The position numbers and the translations under genes were made by a program. Below are positions 22,401-33,859 of a stretch of DNA of 64,000 bases, piece by piece. Source of the stretch: Mytilus galloprovincialis (taxonomy: Eukaryota; Mollusca; Bivalvia; Mytilida; Mytilidae); the NCBI RefSeq assembly GCF_965363235.1, contig NC_134844.1, positions 22,736,646 through 22,800,645 of the forward strand, read 5' to 3'. A model generated the notes under the pieces. It was not told the origin of the DNA. It did not search any database and worked only from the letters and a program-made list of their open reading frames with translations. Each line of letters begins with the position of its first letter. Position 1 is the stretch's first letter.

Positions 22401-25400
22401 CAGCTGATTTTAATGTTATTCAGAATTTATGGCTCATGTTTTAACCTGTATTTAGCTTCATAAAATTCTACATCATACATTGTATGTATTGTACTTAGAT
22501 ATCTTAGACACATTAGGTTTATTGTCCCTCTGTCTTGCTGCAGTAACTTTTTGATTTACACTTTGATAAAATCTTAACTTTTCTGATTTTTTATTTTTAT
22601 GAAGTAGTAATTACAATCAATAGTCCATTGGTTTTTGGTATGCTCTTGCATTACAATACCTTCATATCTGTTTTAATCAGTATATAGGCTATGCCTTTGA
22701 AATTGCTTTAATGGTATCTTGTGTTAACTCTTAAAGATATCGTGAGGTTTAAACAAAGTTTTATATTGCTTCTGTTCCAAGTGCAGTGATGCACAACCAT
22801 TTTAATATTTTGTAACTATTGTTTTGTCAACAGAGGAGACATACAAAACTGGGAAGTGAAAAAGAGGACAGAAACTGCCTTTGCACTTTCTTTTAACTAA
22901 TAACAATATACGTGGGTATTTTTTCTCATTGTACGGATGAAAAATATTCTATCGCTCAAAACTGACAGAAAGATGTCCAGTTGACCTTGTTATTGCCTGG
23001 ATAAAACATTTTACCCGTCCTTATAATAGACATTAGAAGCTTACTCAATATCAAAGTATTAGCTGGAGACAAAAAAAGTACATATGTTATTCAGATATTG
23101 AAATTTCAACAACAGTTTTAACCACTGTGTAAGCATTGCATTTTTGTCTTACCTCTTTTGAAATAAGAGCTGTTTTAGAATCTCTGTCATTTATTGGTGT
23201 AAACTTGACATCAATAAAATCTTTTAACTTGATTGGTCTACCACTCATTGGACATCTTACTTTTTCATCCTATAAAATGTTAACAATTAATTTTAAAATA
23301 TTATTAAAGGAAAGTGTATTAAATGCCTTCTTGTAGCATAACAATTCCTCTTCAGCCTCTTATATTGTAAGAGCAATAGGGAAAAAAGCAATCATGTTGA
23401 ATGCAGATAAAAGCAGTCATTTTGACTTCATACAGTAAAAGAGGGTAATTGTTTATAGAAAATCTGAATTCTTGTGAAATTGCATGCAGTAAAGTCTGTC
23501 ATAAAAATTGATGACAACAATAATATGAACCATTTAAGGACAACAAATATTTCAGACTGTTTTAAAAAAGCACACACTTACAGGTTTTTCGACTTTAGTA
23601 GGAGCAGCAGCTGGCGTTAAGGCAGGAACCCAGAAACTGGGTAATTCTTTACCTTTACCATTGTTCATGTTGCAAATACTTTTATCATCTTTACCACTAG
23701 CTGTAAAAGTATAAACAAAATATTGGCATGGATTATCATCCCTGTATATATTAAAATATTTAAGTCAAAATTTAAATGGTTATTCTTTAACATGTTGTTA
23801 TTATGATAATTCAAGTCAATGGCCCATGAATGAAGGAAAATGATTAGAGGGGCATATTTACCACGCTCCTCATTTTGTATATGCCTGTTTCAAGTCAGGA
23901 GTCTGTAATTCAGTGGATATCACTTGTTGCTGTATATCATATTTGGGTTTTTGTTTTGTTTTGTTTATAAATCTGGCTATTGGTTTCCTCTTTTGAATTG
24001 TTGTAAATTGGAAATTTTCAAGCCTTTTGAAGTGTTTTTTTTCTGATTGCTGAAGACTGTACGGTGACCTTTAGTTGCTAGCTTTCAAATAATTTTAGTC
24101 TCTTGTGGGAAGTTGGCAATTCTACCACATCTTCATATTTTTAAATAAATAGAAAGAAACCCTACTTATAAAATGGATATACACTTAAATTTTGAAACAT
24201 TCCTGACATATATAAAAATTAATGAAAATTACAGGTCAACAACATCCTCATATCAGCAATAAATATAACGGATAACTTAGGCCACACCAATTTAACTTAT
24301 AGTTCTTTGGACAAAAGCTCCAAAAAATATGGGGCGAGCGAGCGAAATTTTTTTGATTGTAAAAAATTCTTGAAAATGAGTTTTGTTGAGGCGGGTGCTC
24401 TAAAAGTGGAGCGAGTGGAAATTTTTTTTTTAAATTGTGCAATTTAGAAATTTATGTACATGTTAAAACTGGATAACTTCAAAGAAAAATTAGGAGAAAC
24501 ATGCTCTTATGCATATAATTTGATGTATTTGTGCCTGTAGTACAGTCTATACCACACCCAACTTTCTGGTTCGCTTTTAAATTTGGTTTAGTATAATTTT
24601 TCGTCAAATATGCTCTAACTGTGAGAATTTTTATTTACATTCACACATGTGTATACAATAAGAAGGCAAATAAGATAAAGTTTAACAAGAGAAATTATGT
24701 AAGTTAGGTAAATATATTGTATGGAATACAATTAAAATATGTGCATATATTCCAAAAAATGCCCTAGAAAAATATTAAATATCTTTGATACAGTTGTTTT
24801 CATATATAGAAGTGATTTTTTTACTGGCAGCTTGGCATCTAGTTGGAACTAGTTATCTATGAAAGGAACAACATAATGAGTGAGGTGAATATTTCAACAA
24901 TATCTTGAGTAAAATAGTTATATTGCTATGCATGTTGATCTCAGTGTAATGAAACATTCCCTTAAACATGTTAAAACACATTATGTCCTTATTAGGCTTA
25001 AACCAAATTCACATGCGTTATTCTGATTTGGCAAAATACATTTTCCTTTTGCCTCTGAAACCTAAATGTATCTCAAACTGGAAGTGATTGCACCAATAAT
25101 ACATGCGTTATTATTATTAGCAGGCCACCACCACTTTGGTCTCGAATATTGGAACTCTTAAATTGTCCATTACAAAAGAGTTCAGTGAGTGCATGTCAAT
25201 AGACTAACAAGGGGATGTGGGTTTTCATCAATATGAAAAGATTAATATTTCATTTTTTTTTTAAATCATGTTAATTTAATATTAATTTCATCCAAGACAG
25301 ATAGCTCTATCTATGTTTATTGTAGTCCAAGATTACTTTGACGAACAACAGCTGTTTTGCCTGACAAACTGGGCCGTTGGACTACAACACCATATCTTGT

Positions 25401-28400
25401 CTGGCTAAAAAGCTGTTGTACGTCGAACAAATCTCGGACTATGTCTGTTGAAAGGTATGATCCGGAATGACAATGGTTCTAACAAGTACTGTTCTGTTGT
25501 GATCGTGGTGGTCTAACGAAAGATTTCATATTTTGTCTTCTAGAACAAGACTTAATAGATTAAAACGAAATCCATTTCAAATAACTGTGTGTTTAATAAC
25601 TACTTGTCCTATCTCCTATGCAATGATCTGACACAACTTCATGTTGGCATCCAGATTTTTGACCTTTTATTAACAAATCAATTTATCACACGTGCGTTTG
25701 AATCGATTGGTGCAATATATGCACAAGAAAAACGTCTACAAGAAAAAAAAATGTCAAGGATAAACTGATTTTGGAGCGGCATGCGGCCCAAAAATTTGCA
25801 GAAGCGGTAATTATTTTTTTTTATTGAAAAGTCAATTTCTCCAAAACAGGAGCGGGAAAATCCAAAGAACTATTAATCAAATTGGTGTGGCCTTACCATT
25901 TTTGTCAGATGGAGCTTCCACATGACTAATAAGTTTCTGTTTCTTTGTTTCTAATTCTGCTTTCGCTAATTCATGTAGCTCTTCCTGAATCATATAACAA
26001 AGTCAAATGATGTATAAGTACAAGCCTGTAAGCAATGTTTTTTATTAACTTCTACATGAATTATGTAACAATTTCTATGATCAGAAGAATAACATGGCCA
26101 CCAATTTGGCGACATTTATACTTATACAGACATTTATTGTCGGTTTGAACATTGTGAGCAGAAAAATTGGTAGTTACGTTAATGTTGTTCAAATCTATTT
26201 TAATTATTTATTTTTGTTTATACATTTCAAAACACACTAATACATCTAGGCATTATTCATCTTTTAATTTCAAACCATCCTAAGCTCCTAGCTATTGAAG
26301 GTATATCTAGAAATGTGCATTTAACAAAGAAATGTAATAAATAAAGATAGTAAAGTGTCAAAACTTGTTTATATCTAGTGTTATCTGATAATCCTCTCAG
26401 TAAACCCCATAAATAGATATCGAACATATAACATCAAATAGAACATATCTTCTGCTTGCAAACTTCATTTGTATATTCCTAAGCAGCAGAGTTTTAGTAA
26501 ATTATACATCAATTATGATAACATGTGTCAAATCGACCCTGAAACATGAATTTAACAGCTAATGTCCTATCAAACACACTCTGTAAGTAACATTTCTATT
26601 GCTTTAGTGAGAGAAAAAAATTAATGAAATAAAAAAAAATACATAAATTATTATCAATGCTCACATTAGCTTTATTTATTTGTTTTCCATATTCTTTCAG
26701 CTTTCTTGCAATCTGTTTCTTTTGTTGTATGATGAATTCTAGTATAGCTTCTTTGTCATACAGAAAACCTTCTGGTCTATATAAACATATAAATAAATTG
26801 TCAAAATCATTTATTCCAGTATACTGAGTATAAAGATATAGGAAGATGTGGTGTTAACACCTTTTTGTTATTGCATAAATGTAATAATGTATATCCTCAT
26901 GTAAAACACACTGTTTATATCTTACATAGTTAGATCTAAACACCATTATATGGAGAACGCTCTGATTGGCTTATTTATTTTTCATTTTTGTTATCTATCA
27001 TACGATTGGTTGTATTTATGCATGTTTCAAACCGGAAATTATATCTATGACTAAAAGTCAGTCTGATGACGGAATCACATCCGGACTCCTTTTTTGTCGT
27101 TTTTCTGTAACACAACACATGGTTATTTGGAATAGTTGTTTATTAAAGCCGGTCTGGACCAGTGTCCATAACGGACAGTCTCCTCTATACAGTAAAATAC
27201 ACAAGTATATATACAGAATATAAACAGTGTCAAGGTTTCTATTAATTTGACCATTATAGTCTTAAATCAAAAGATACAGGGATGAATATCTATTAAGTTG
27301 TCTCTAATTGACATGTTTTGACCAACCTGGAGATTGATGGTCAAAGAATGCATGTATTTCCAATGTTATAACTAACTGCTACATGTCACCACCTGGTCTG
27401 CATGTAAATATGCAACGTAGCGGTCAATTGAACAACCTTTTACAAGGTCATGTTTTTCTTAATAGATATTCCCCTGTATTTATTTTATTCAATTTAATAA
27501 ACATTTTGAGAATATATAATCATAAATATAAATATAAATATATATATATATATAATATATATTTATATATATATTTTAAGCCCATCATATTGTCACATTT
27601 CTCCCAAAATAACGCAATCTGAATAATCATAAGAAGATGACAAATGCGACTAAGCATGTTACCTATAGGACACAGAGGCATGATGATTGCATGGATTGGT
27701 TTATTGTGGAAGGAAGAGAAGCGACACACAAAATGAGGTCTTACCGTTTAATAGTATAGATTTGCAGCTATGTTTGGTGAAAATCTATGACTAAAAGGGA
27801 GTCCTGGACAATGTTGTTACTGCTGTAAGGTATGAAAAATGTAATGCAAGCTGTGTTGAGGTAAACATCAAGCTATGTATATAATTGATTCCCTTATTCT
27901 AAATTCTAAAACAGCTGGTGTGGTTTTATGGTAGCATGTTTTCCTCAAATGAGGGAAGTCATTACACTGTCAGGTCTAGGTTTAATCAAAGACTTTAAAA
28001 CTGGTACTTGCTGCTTCTCAGCTAGCCTAAGCATGCAGCATTTATGAGTAAGAGGCTAGTCAGCAATTAAAGAAAGATATTATGGGGTGAAAAGTGTTTA
28101 AACAGCTTGTTTTTTTCTGAGCTATATGGAGCATTTACAGAATCCCACTTTGTGTGTCAGCTGCTATTACAAAATAATTGTAAATTCTAATAAAAGTACT
28201 TGCAAGTAAATGCTAGTTCAAAAACTAATAAATAAATCACTTTTTCAGAGACTAATCAAGGCTATTTATATTCCATAATATCATTCAGATAGCTGTAGGT
28301 AAAAGATATTTATCAGTAAAAGTCATATGCTTTATTTCCCGGTATCTTTTCAATGTATACCATGCATTTCCCCAAATATGGGCACATCCCATAGTAGTTA

Positions 28401-31157
28401 TACAAGTCAAAATGATTGGCAAAATGTGTTGATGCTAACATCAAATGAAAATATATTTGTTATCAATTGGTTAATAATAAAATTCAAAATCAAAATCAAT
28501 ACAAGGCAGTAGATACTTACGTTACAATAGGATTCCTGCATGGTTGTAGTGTCAAACAACAACAGTCAAAATTCTATAACAAACAAACAAATAAACAGTA
28601 GTGGTGTGAACATCAAGCATGTCATATGTGAAAGGAAAAATCAAAATAATTCTAATGTGAATATAATGAATATCAAGTAAAGCATGAAAATCTTTTTCAA
28701 TAGTTGTATGAACATGATAAATATTGGATCCTTTTTTTATATATACAAATCAAAACAATTCCTAGACAGGTTCCAAATTACAACCAAGACTTAAAATGAT
28801 CATGTTAATATAAGCCAACTTTGGATGTCAGCAACACATAGTGTGACATATTTTTAGTGTGATCTAGGAAATAAGTATGTTAATATATATGAATATGCAA
28901 TATCTAAATTAAAAATTTCTAAGGGTTCTGTGGAACCCAGTGTCTCACCTTCTTTTGCTGTTTATCACAGACTCAATAAAAATGAGGAAAAAAATCAATA
29001 AAAATATTGATTCCTCTTGATACTATCTTTTGATTGTAAGAAGCTTCTTTCCAAATTTGGTAAAAATCCAGGATAGTTTATGAATTTAATAAATGTTTTA
29101 AAAACTTTAACTGCAGGTGTATGTAATGTTAACTAGCAGAAAAAGTAAAATACGGGAAAAAAAGGGGTTTTTTTTACAAAATTTACTTCTGGATACTATC
29201 TTATGATCATAAACAAGCTGTTGTCCAAGTTTGGTACAAATCCAGGATAATTTAAGAAAGTTATTAAAATTTTAAAACTTTAACCACAGAGTAAATGTTA
29301 TGTTTCCTGGCAGAAAAACTAAGTTCATTAGACATGTTAGATAAATGATTATTGTTGACAATTGAGAGTCGAGAGTCTATAATTGAGACATCTAAATTAG
29401 GGCCCATCTCAAAAGAGTAGAATTATTGATATAATCGGTAAAATCATAATTTTTTAACATTGCTACACAGGTGCAGATCCAGCCATTTTGAAAGATAGGG
29501 GAGGAGTTCAATACCCAGAATACCTAATAACATTCACATACCCGGTAATAAAAAATTCCAAAGACAAGGCCGAGAGTTCCAACCCTCGGAACATGCCCCT
29601 GGATCGCCAATACTATATCACTCGATGATAATGTTTAGTTCAGTGGACAGAGGCAAACTAGGTTTGATTGAAAATGAGACAACTATCTATCAAAGTTCAA
29701 ATACAGGGAATGTAACCAATTTTATCCTGCAATTAGCCAACTATTGTAAAAATAACAGGTATACAAATAATTTTTTGCTTTATTTGTACATGTACAAACT
29801 CGCTACGAAACAGGAGAAAAGGTTGGCAGAGCCTCGCTTTTCTTCCTGTTTCTAAAGCTCATACAAATAAATTTATATTTCCAACAACACACATAAATTG
29901 TATATATAGGCAACCGTACGGTCTTCATCCGTGAGAAAACCCATACCGTATATTCATCTATAAAAAGCCACGACATGATAAATATGAAACAATTAAATTG
30001 AAAACCTTACGGCCTAATTTTTAACAAAACATTAAAAGAAAAACAAATATGACATATATGAACTAACGACAACCACCGAACTACAGGTTCTGACTTAAGA
30101 CAGGCACAAAAAGAATGTGACAGGGTTATACATGTTTGTGAGCCCTAAATTTTTCCCTAACTTTGGACAGTGATGTTACAACACAAGTTAGGAACGAACT
30201 ATAAAAAACGTTGAAAATGACTTAACTCATCTAATCGATACACAACAGGTTTTGATTGACAGCCACAACCACATACGAATTGTACGCAGCGGTTTCCTAG
30301 GACACCAAATTAATGCACAACATTTCAACTCGGTACCAGAAATAGGACACAGACTTCAACCTGATTTCATTGAGAACCTTTTATAATAGCGGATACAATA
30401 TAATAGTTTAACTGTTATCCAATAATGACGAGCTAATGTAGAAGTTAAGAACATGATATTCACAGACTTAAATGTTCAATAAATCAAAGTGTTATACTTT
30501 ATGCTCGTTAAATTAGTAGAAAGAGGACCAAATGGCAAATTTAATTTACCAAAAGAATTAAGCCTTTACTTTATCAAACTGCATTTGACTTTACAACATG
30601 CATTATGTTATCGATAGAAACAATCAAAATGGTTTTTGAGAAGACCCCTTAAAAATGATTATTTTCTCTCAATTCTAGTTTGTAGTTTGTCAAAAGTAGT
30701 CGTTAATCTAACACGTCTAATTATAAGTAAAATACGGAAAAAATAGAATTCTTATTTTAACAAAATTTACTTCTTGATACTATCTTATGAACACAAACAA
30801 GCTTCTGTCAAAGTTTCGTAGAAATCCAGGATAGTTTAAGAAAGTTATTAAAATTTCAAAAACTTTAACCACAGGGTGAATATTTGTGGACACCGCTGAC
30901 ACTGACGGAATGTAGGATTGCTATGTCTCACTTTTTCGACTAAAGTCATAGGCTAGACAAAAGTGATTGTACATTGAATTTAAATCTAACACATATTATA
31001 ATTTAACTGTTGAGCCCTGTAACAACTGACCAACCTTGATAGAATCTTTTCCAAATCTGGCACTTTTACTTCCATAGCCTGATGATTTGGTATCTCTCTG
31101 TCTTTCATGGTATGTATACACTGTTCCTGCTGTGCAGTTCTTTGAATGTCTTGTCAT
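19344..31157 (-). CDS. NOSIP: NOSIP, nitric oxide synthase-interacting protein (nine coding exons)
   Basis: Exons in transcript order: 31157-31035, 28573-28521, 26776-26665, 25984-25897, 23700-23582, 23269-23153, 21397-21327, 20296-20188, 19415-19344. All have GT/AG borders and consistent phase, giving 864 nt and 287 residues (human about 301). Recognisable landmarks: MTRHSKNCTAGTVYTYHERQ at the start; the NOSIP-type zinc-finger/U-box half with CCCLTLQPC (residues 45-53) and PEGFLYDKEAILEFI; a lysine-rich helix; a linker ending FWVPALTP; and the second U-box half VRCPMSGRPIK ... VCAVTNDVL ... MECVEKLIKKDMLDPINGK. In vertebrates NOSIP binds endothelial and neuronal NO synthase, acts as an E3 ubiquitin ligase and associates with spliceosomes. 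The role in this animal is by homology. A TAG acceptor at 31175 suggests a non-coding exon further upstream. Introns are unusually rich in mobile elements. Confidence 0.93.
19695..19985 (+). repeat. Dispersed repeat with GGAC-rich core
   Basis: In the NOSIP intron between exons 8 and 9. The run GACGGAAGGACGAACGGACG and the end ATGCCCATAAATGGGGCATA are marks of a repeat I recognise from mussel sequence; a related GGACAGAC core lies at 32970-33000. Open frames here are incidental. Confidence 0.55.
20188..20296 (-). CDS. NOSIP: NOSIP coding exon 8
   Basis: Residues 228-264, GSVVTMECVEKLIKKDMLDP and ITDKD-like end TDKDILPLQR, one of the best-conserved NOSIP segments. Donor AGA|GTAAGT. Confidence 0.93.
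21327..21397 (-). CDS. NOSIP: NOSIP coding exon 7
   Basis: Residues 205-227 and two bases; ARYVCAVTNDVLGNSVPCAV carries further conserved cysteines. The donor GTAAGT lies 180 bp from the palindrome at 21488-21627. Confidence 0.93.
21488..21627. repeat. 140-bp near-perfect palindrome (foldback MITE)
   Basis: Arms of about 60 bp, GTTACATAGTGTGCTAGTGA at the left and its complement ending CACTAGCACACTATGTAAC at the right, differ at only a few positions and enclose a loop of about 18 bp. It lies in the NOSIP intron between exons 6 and 7. A short related sequence follows at 21900-22020. No coding capacity beyond a chance frame. Confidence 0.8.
22090..22330 (-). repeat. Probable 3' end of a LINE or SINE with (AAT)n tail
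   Basis: A (TAA)n run at 22100-22110 is followed by CTTTTATTCGTATTAAAGCA, resembling the A-rich 3' end of a minus-strand retroelement. Boundaries and family uncertain. Confidence 0.3.
23153..23269 (-). CDS. NOSIP: NOSIP coding exon 6
   Basis: Residues 166-204; VRCPMSGRPIKLKDFIDVKF starts the C-terminal U-box half. Phase 0 at both ends, donor GAG|GTAAGA. Confidence 0.93.
23582..23700 (-). CDS. NOSIP: NOSIP coding exon 5
   Basis: Linker exon, residues 126-165, containing SICNMNNGKGKELPSFWVPA. Donor CCT|GTAAGT. Confidence 0.92.
23850..24145 (+). repeat. R2 copy in NOSIP intron
   Basis: Blocks CTGAAGACTGTACGGTGACC, TTTTAGTCTCTTGTGGGAAG and CAATTCTACCACATCTTCAT match R2 copies at 14.1, 56.6 and 63.6 kb. 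Confidence 0.5.
24280..25892. mobile_element. Non-autonomous Harbinger-like transposon in NOSIP intron 4
   Basis: Terminal inverted repeats of about 30 bp (GGCCACACCAATTT...TAGTTCTTTGGA at the left; complement ending AATTGGTGTGGCC at the right) are flanked by TTA on both sides (24277-24279, 25893-25895). A 3-bp TTA/TAA target duplication with GGCC-type ends is usual for PIF/Harbinger. No transposase frame is visible in its 1.6 kb. Subterminal GAGCGAGCG-type and GGAGCGG-type tracts lie at both ends. Its right end lies four bases inside the intron that follows NOSIP exon 4. Confidence 0.75.
25328..25447. repeat. Foldback inside the Harbinger-like element
   Basis: TAGTCCAAGATTACTTTGAC and AACAACAGCTGTTT are mirrored by AAAGCTGTTGTACGTCGAAC and ATCTCGGACTA about 100 bp on. 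It may be a nested MITE or part of the host element's structure. Confidence 0.5.
25897..25984 (-). CDS. NOSIP: NOSIP coding exon 4
   Basis: Residues 97-125 plus one base; EELHELAKAELETKKQKLIS continues the coiled helix. The donor is AATG|GTAAGG: intron bases +5 onward belong to the inserted element at 24280-25892. Confidence 0.92.
26665..26776 (-). CDS. NOSIP: NOSIP coding exon 3
   Basis: Completes Thr59 and encodes PEGFLYDKEAILEFIIQQKK and a basic helix to residue 96. Donor AAT|GTGAGC. Confidence 0.93.
26906..27232. mobile_element. Small TIR element in NOSIP intron 2
   Basis: ACACTGTTTATAT at the left (about 26907) and ATATAAACAGTGT at the right (about 27219) form 13-bp inverted ends around 330 bp. 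The internal open frame of 85 codons has no family resemblance that I can see. Confidence 0.45.
27262..27485. repeat. Foldback element
   Basis: GATACAGGGATGAATATCTA at about 27270 faces TAGATATTCCCCTGTATTTA at about 27463, with 150 bp between. Inverted arms of about 25 bp with few mismatches. Confidence 0.5.
27522..27585. repeat. AT-rich microsatellite
   Basis: Alternating (AATAT)n and (TA)n tract within NOSIP intron 2. Open frames on both strands across it are artefacts of the repeat. Confidence 0.8.
28521..28573 (-). CDS. NOSIP: NOSIP coding exon 2
   Basis: A 53-nt exon encoding NFDCCCLTLQPCRNPIV, the first zinc-binding part of the U-box-like domain. Ends in phase 2 at AAC|GTAAGT. Confidence 0.93.
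28905..29326 (+). repeat. R3 tandem-monomer element, left part
   Basis: Begins at a CTAAGGGTTCTGTGGAACCC end block and holds about two units of a roughly 190-bp monomer (GATACTATCTT, AAGCTT.TTTCCAA, GGTAAAAATCCAGGATAGTTT, AACTTTAACTGCAGG). Its continuation is at 30722-30965 after an insertion. Confidence 0.65.
29327..30721. mobile_element. Non-autonomous TIR transposon nested in R3
   Basis: ATTAGACATGTTAGAT at the left and ATCTAACACGTCTAAT at the right are inverted ends of a 1.4-kb insertion that separates AAGTTCATT from ATAAGTAAAATACGG, which adjoin in uninterrupted R3 monomers. Inside are an R2 fragment (29920-30160: CAACCGTACGGTCTTC, AACGACAACCACCGAACTAC) and no transposase frame. The target duplication is unclear. 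Confidence 0.55.
30722..30965 (+). repeat. R3 element, right part
   Basis: One monomer, then the end block GCTATGTCTCACTTTTTCGA and CTAAAGTCATAGGCTAGAC, matching inverted the end at 45265-45305. It lies about 70 bp from NOSIP exon 1. Confidence 0.6.
31035..31157 (-). CDS. NOSIP: NOSIP coding exon 1
   Basis: Residues 1-41, MTRHSKNC to KDSIK, phase 0, donor AAG|GTTGGT. The ATG is 17 nt after a TTTTTAG acceptor, so the 5' UTR is spliced. Confidence 0.93.
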
Positions 31158-31499
31158 TTTGTATTGTGATTAATCTAAAAAGATAAATGTGGTACAAAGA
31201 TCTGTTTATATATGCATTATTACATGTACAATTTGAACATACATGTAAAATTATTCTTAATTCAATATGTCAGATCTTAAAACGAAGACTGCTTTTTCAT
31301 ACATTTTATGTATATCATTCAAAACATTGTCTTTTTTAGAGAACTAAAAATTCTGTTAGTTATCAAGTTCTTTTATTCTTCCATAGTATCGCAGAAATAG
31401 CTAGACTCAAGCTGAAATAAATGCAAATAGAACTGCTAGACTTTCATAAGTCCCCATAACATGAATACAGAATTTTTTGTATGGTTTTATGATTGTTTT

Positions 31500-32250
31500 C
31501 ACAAAAAATTTGTAAGGCTTCCACGGAACCCAGTGTCTCGCGTACTTTTGCTGTCAATCGCAGGCTCAACAAAAATGAGGGAATAAAATCAATAAAAATA
31601 TTCCTCTCAATACTATCTTTTCATTGTAAGAAGCTTCTGTCTAAGTTTGGTAAAAATCCAGGATACTAAATGAATCTAATAATTTTTTAATAAATGTTTA
31701 AAAAACTTTAACTGCAGACTGTATGTAATATTAACTGGAAGAAGTCCATTTATAAGTAAAATATGGATTATGGATAAACACTAAAACAAAACAGGTACAA
31801 AATTTTAACAAAATTTTCTTCTAGATACTAGCTTTTGATCATAAACAAGCATCTGTCCAAGTTTGGTACAAATCCAGAACAGTATATATAATAAAGTTAT
31901 TAAAGTTTTAAAAACTTTAACCACAGAGCAAATGTAATTTATCCTGGCAGAAAAATTAAGTCCATTTATAAGTAAAATATGGAAAAATTAGATATTTTTT
32001 TACAAAATTTACTTCAGGATACTATCTAATGATCATAAACAAGCTTCTGTCCAAGTTTGGTACAAATTCAGGATAGTTTAAGAAAGTTTATAAAATTTCA
32101 AAAACTTTAACCACAGAGTGAATGCATATATATCATGTATATGTAATGTTTCCTGGCAGAAAAACTAAGTTCATTTATAAGTAAAATGCAGAAAAACAGG
32201 AATTTTCTTTTACAAAATTTCCTTCTGGATACTATCTTCTGTCCAAGTTT
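31500..32250 (+). repeat. R3 element, several monomers, 3' end lost
   Basis: Starts at AGGCTTCCACGGAACCCAGT, followed by about four monomers, each with GATACTA.CTT, AAGC.TCTGTCCAAGTTTGG and AACTTTAACCACAGAG. It runs into the SINE-like sequence at 32250. It lies just upstream of NOSIP coding exon 1 and may be inside its 5' UTR intron. Confidence 0.6.
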
Positions 32251-32254
32251 GGTA

Positions 32255-32440
32255 GAAATAAATAATAAGAATAATAAATACAATATTTATAGAGCACATT
32301 ATATAATAACAAAAATTACTCTAAGCGCTTCACATTTAAAAAAAAATATATATAAAATACAAAAATACATAAAACATTGATTACAAAGCACTGTCTTAAA
32401 AGAATCAAACAAGCATATAAAAATTTATAAAGATACTTTA
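32255..32440 (+). repeat. SINE/LINE-tail-like repeat
   Basis: TATTTATAGAGCACATTATA and CTCTAAGCGCTTCACATTT resemble a widespread 'AGCGCTTTACA' 3' module found in many animal retroposons. Assignment is from memory and approximate. Confidence 0.4.
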
Positions 32441-32614
32441 AAAAAGAAAAAAGAAATGAAAAATGCATGTACATTTACCCTAAAATATACAAAACTGTCT
32501 TAAACTAATGCAGTCAATTAAAAGTATATAAAATCTACAAGAAATCCTTAAAAGCAATCTTTAGATTATATAACAAAGACATGTGTAAAGTTTTAAGCAA
32601 TAATCATAAATGGT

Positions 32615-33060
32615 TTTTGAGATATGGCGCGACATGTAAAAACCCCCTACCCATTTTTCACAAAATACTCAATAACTCAAAAATGAAATTTTGAATCATC
32701 ACCAAAAAGTATACAGATATTAAGATTAATATAACTAAGAAGTGTTTAAAGTTTTAAGCCATAATCAAGAATCGTTTTTGAGATACGGTGCGACATGTGA
32801 AAAAAACACACCCCTGTTTTAGTTACAAAGTGCCACAACTCAAAAAGTTTTAATCTTATTTTCACCAAAAAGTATACAGATCATTTGACCATCATAAGAA
32901 ACAACTATATTAAGTTTTAAGAGATTTGGATAAGTCATTCTCAAGTTACAGTGCGACATGTTTACGACGGACAGACAGCCGGACAGATGGACGGACATTT
33001 GTATACCATAATACGTCCCGTCAAAATTTTGACGGGTGTATAAAAAAAATAAGAAAATCA
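32615..33060 (+). repeat. Dispersed repeat with CGACATGT triplication and terminal hairpin
   Basis: The phrase TTTTTGAGATA.GG.GCGACATGT occurs near 32612, 32775 and 32942. The last is followed by GACGGACAGACAGCCGGACA and the perfect hairpin CCCGTCAAAATTTTGACGGG at about 33017-33036. Relative of the GGAC-rich repeat at 19.7 kb. Confidence 0.55.
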
Positions 33061-33089
33061 ATTAATTAATTTTTTTTCAGACTTTTTTA

Positions 33090-33300
33090 ATCCCCGCTTC
33101 AGTGCAGAAATCTACTTCCTTTTCCGGTCTTGTTTGCATGAGACTTTGAATAAAATATATATTTATCCGTTGAGTGAAATATAGGAAGGAACTCATTACT
33201 AATATTCATTTTTTATAATTGTTTGATATGAAAAAACGTTATCTGATGACAGCGTTTCTTTGTTTACATTGAATATGACGTCAGAACTTAAATAAAATTC
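33090..33300 (-). promoter_or_regulatory. Possible NOSIP promoter region
   Basis: On the minus strand this 2 kb upstream of the first coding exon has ACCGGAAAAGGAAGTAG, two ETS-like sites, and TGACGTCA, a CRE-like palindrome, at 33276-33283. Such sites are usual in housekeeping promoters. No non-coding first exon could be fixed, so this is a guess from composition and place. Confidence 0.25.
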
Positions 33301-33859
33301 CCAACAACAAAATCAAAATCGAAAACGTTACGGTATTTCCATTTCTCTTTTTCACATGTTTGAATTAAAGTAAAGATAATTCATACAGACTTCGTCCCCA
33401 TTCACAGGTTATGCCTGCCTCATATTATCAAAACATATACAAGAAAGAAAATATTTTACTACAACAAAAATCAATATTTATGTCAGTACTTTTGAGATTC
33501 CAGGTGCATTTCCCATTAAAATTTTGTGAAGATTAGGAATTGCTCAATTTTGACCATGTTAAAAGACAAGAGTTGTTTACAATATAAATATTGTAAAAAC
33601 TGATTAAATAGGGACAAAATAGCGATAAGGTGTACGAGTAGATTGAGTTGTCACAAATGTGTATTCAGTATATGTGAAGGTTTAACCTACATAGCAAACT
33701 AATGAAATACCTAGAATTATGTTAAAATATGGCGAAATGGCAAAAACTTTCTTCAAGAATTAAGAAAGTATTTCTATTCACCGGAAGTTGTTATTCATTA
33801 GTTGATTATCTCCCCATACAAAATATTAGCTTTTAAAAAAGCTTGTTTCGGAGGTAAGA

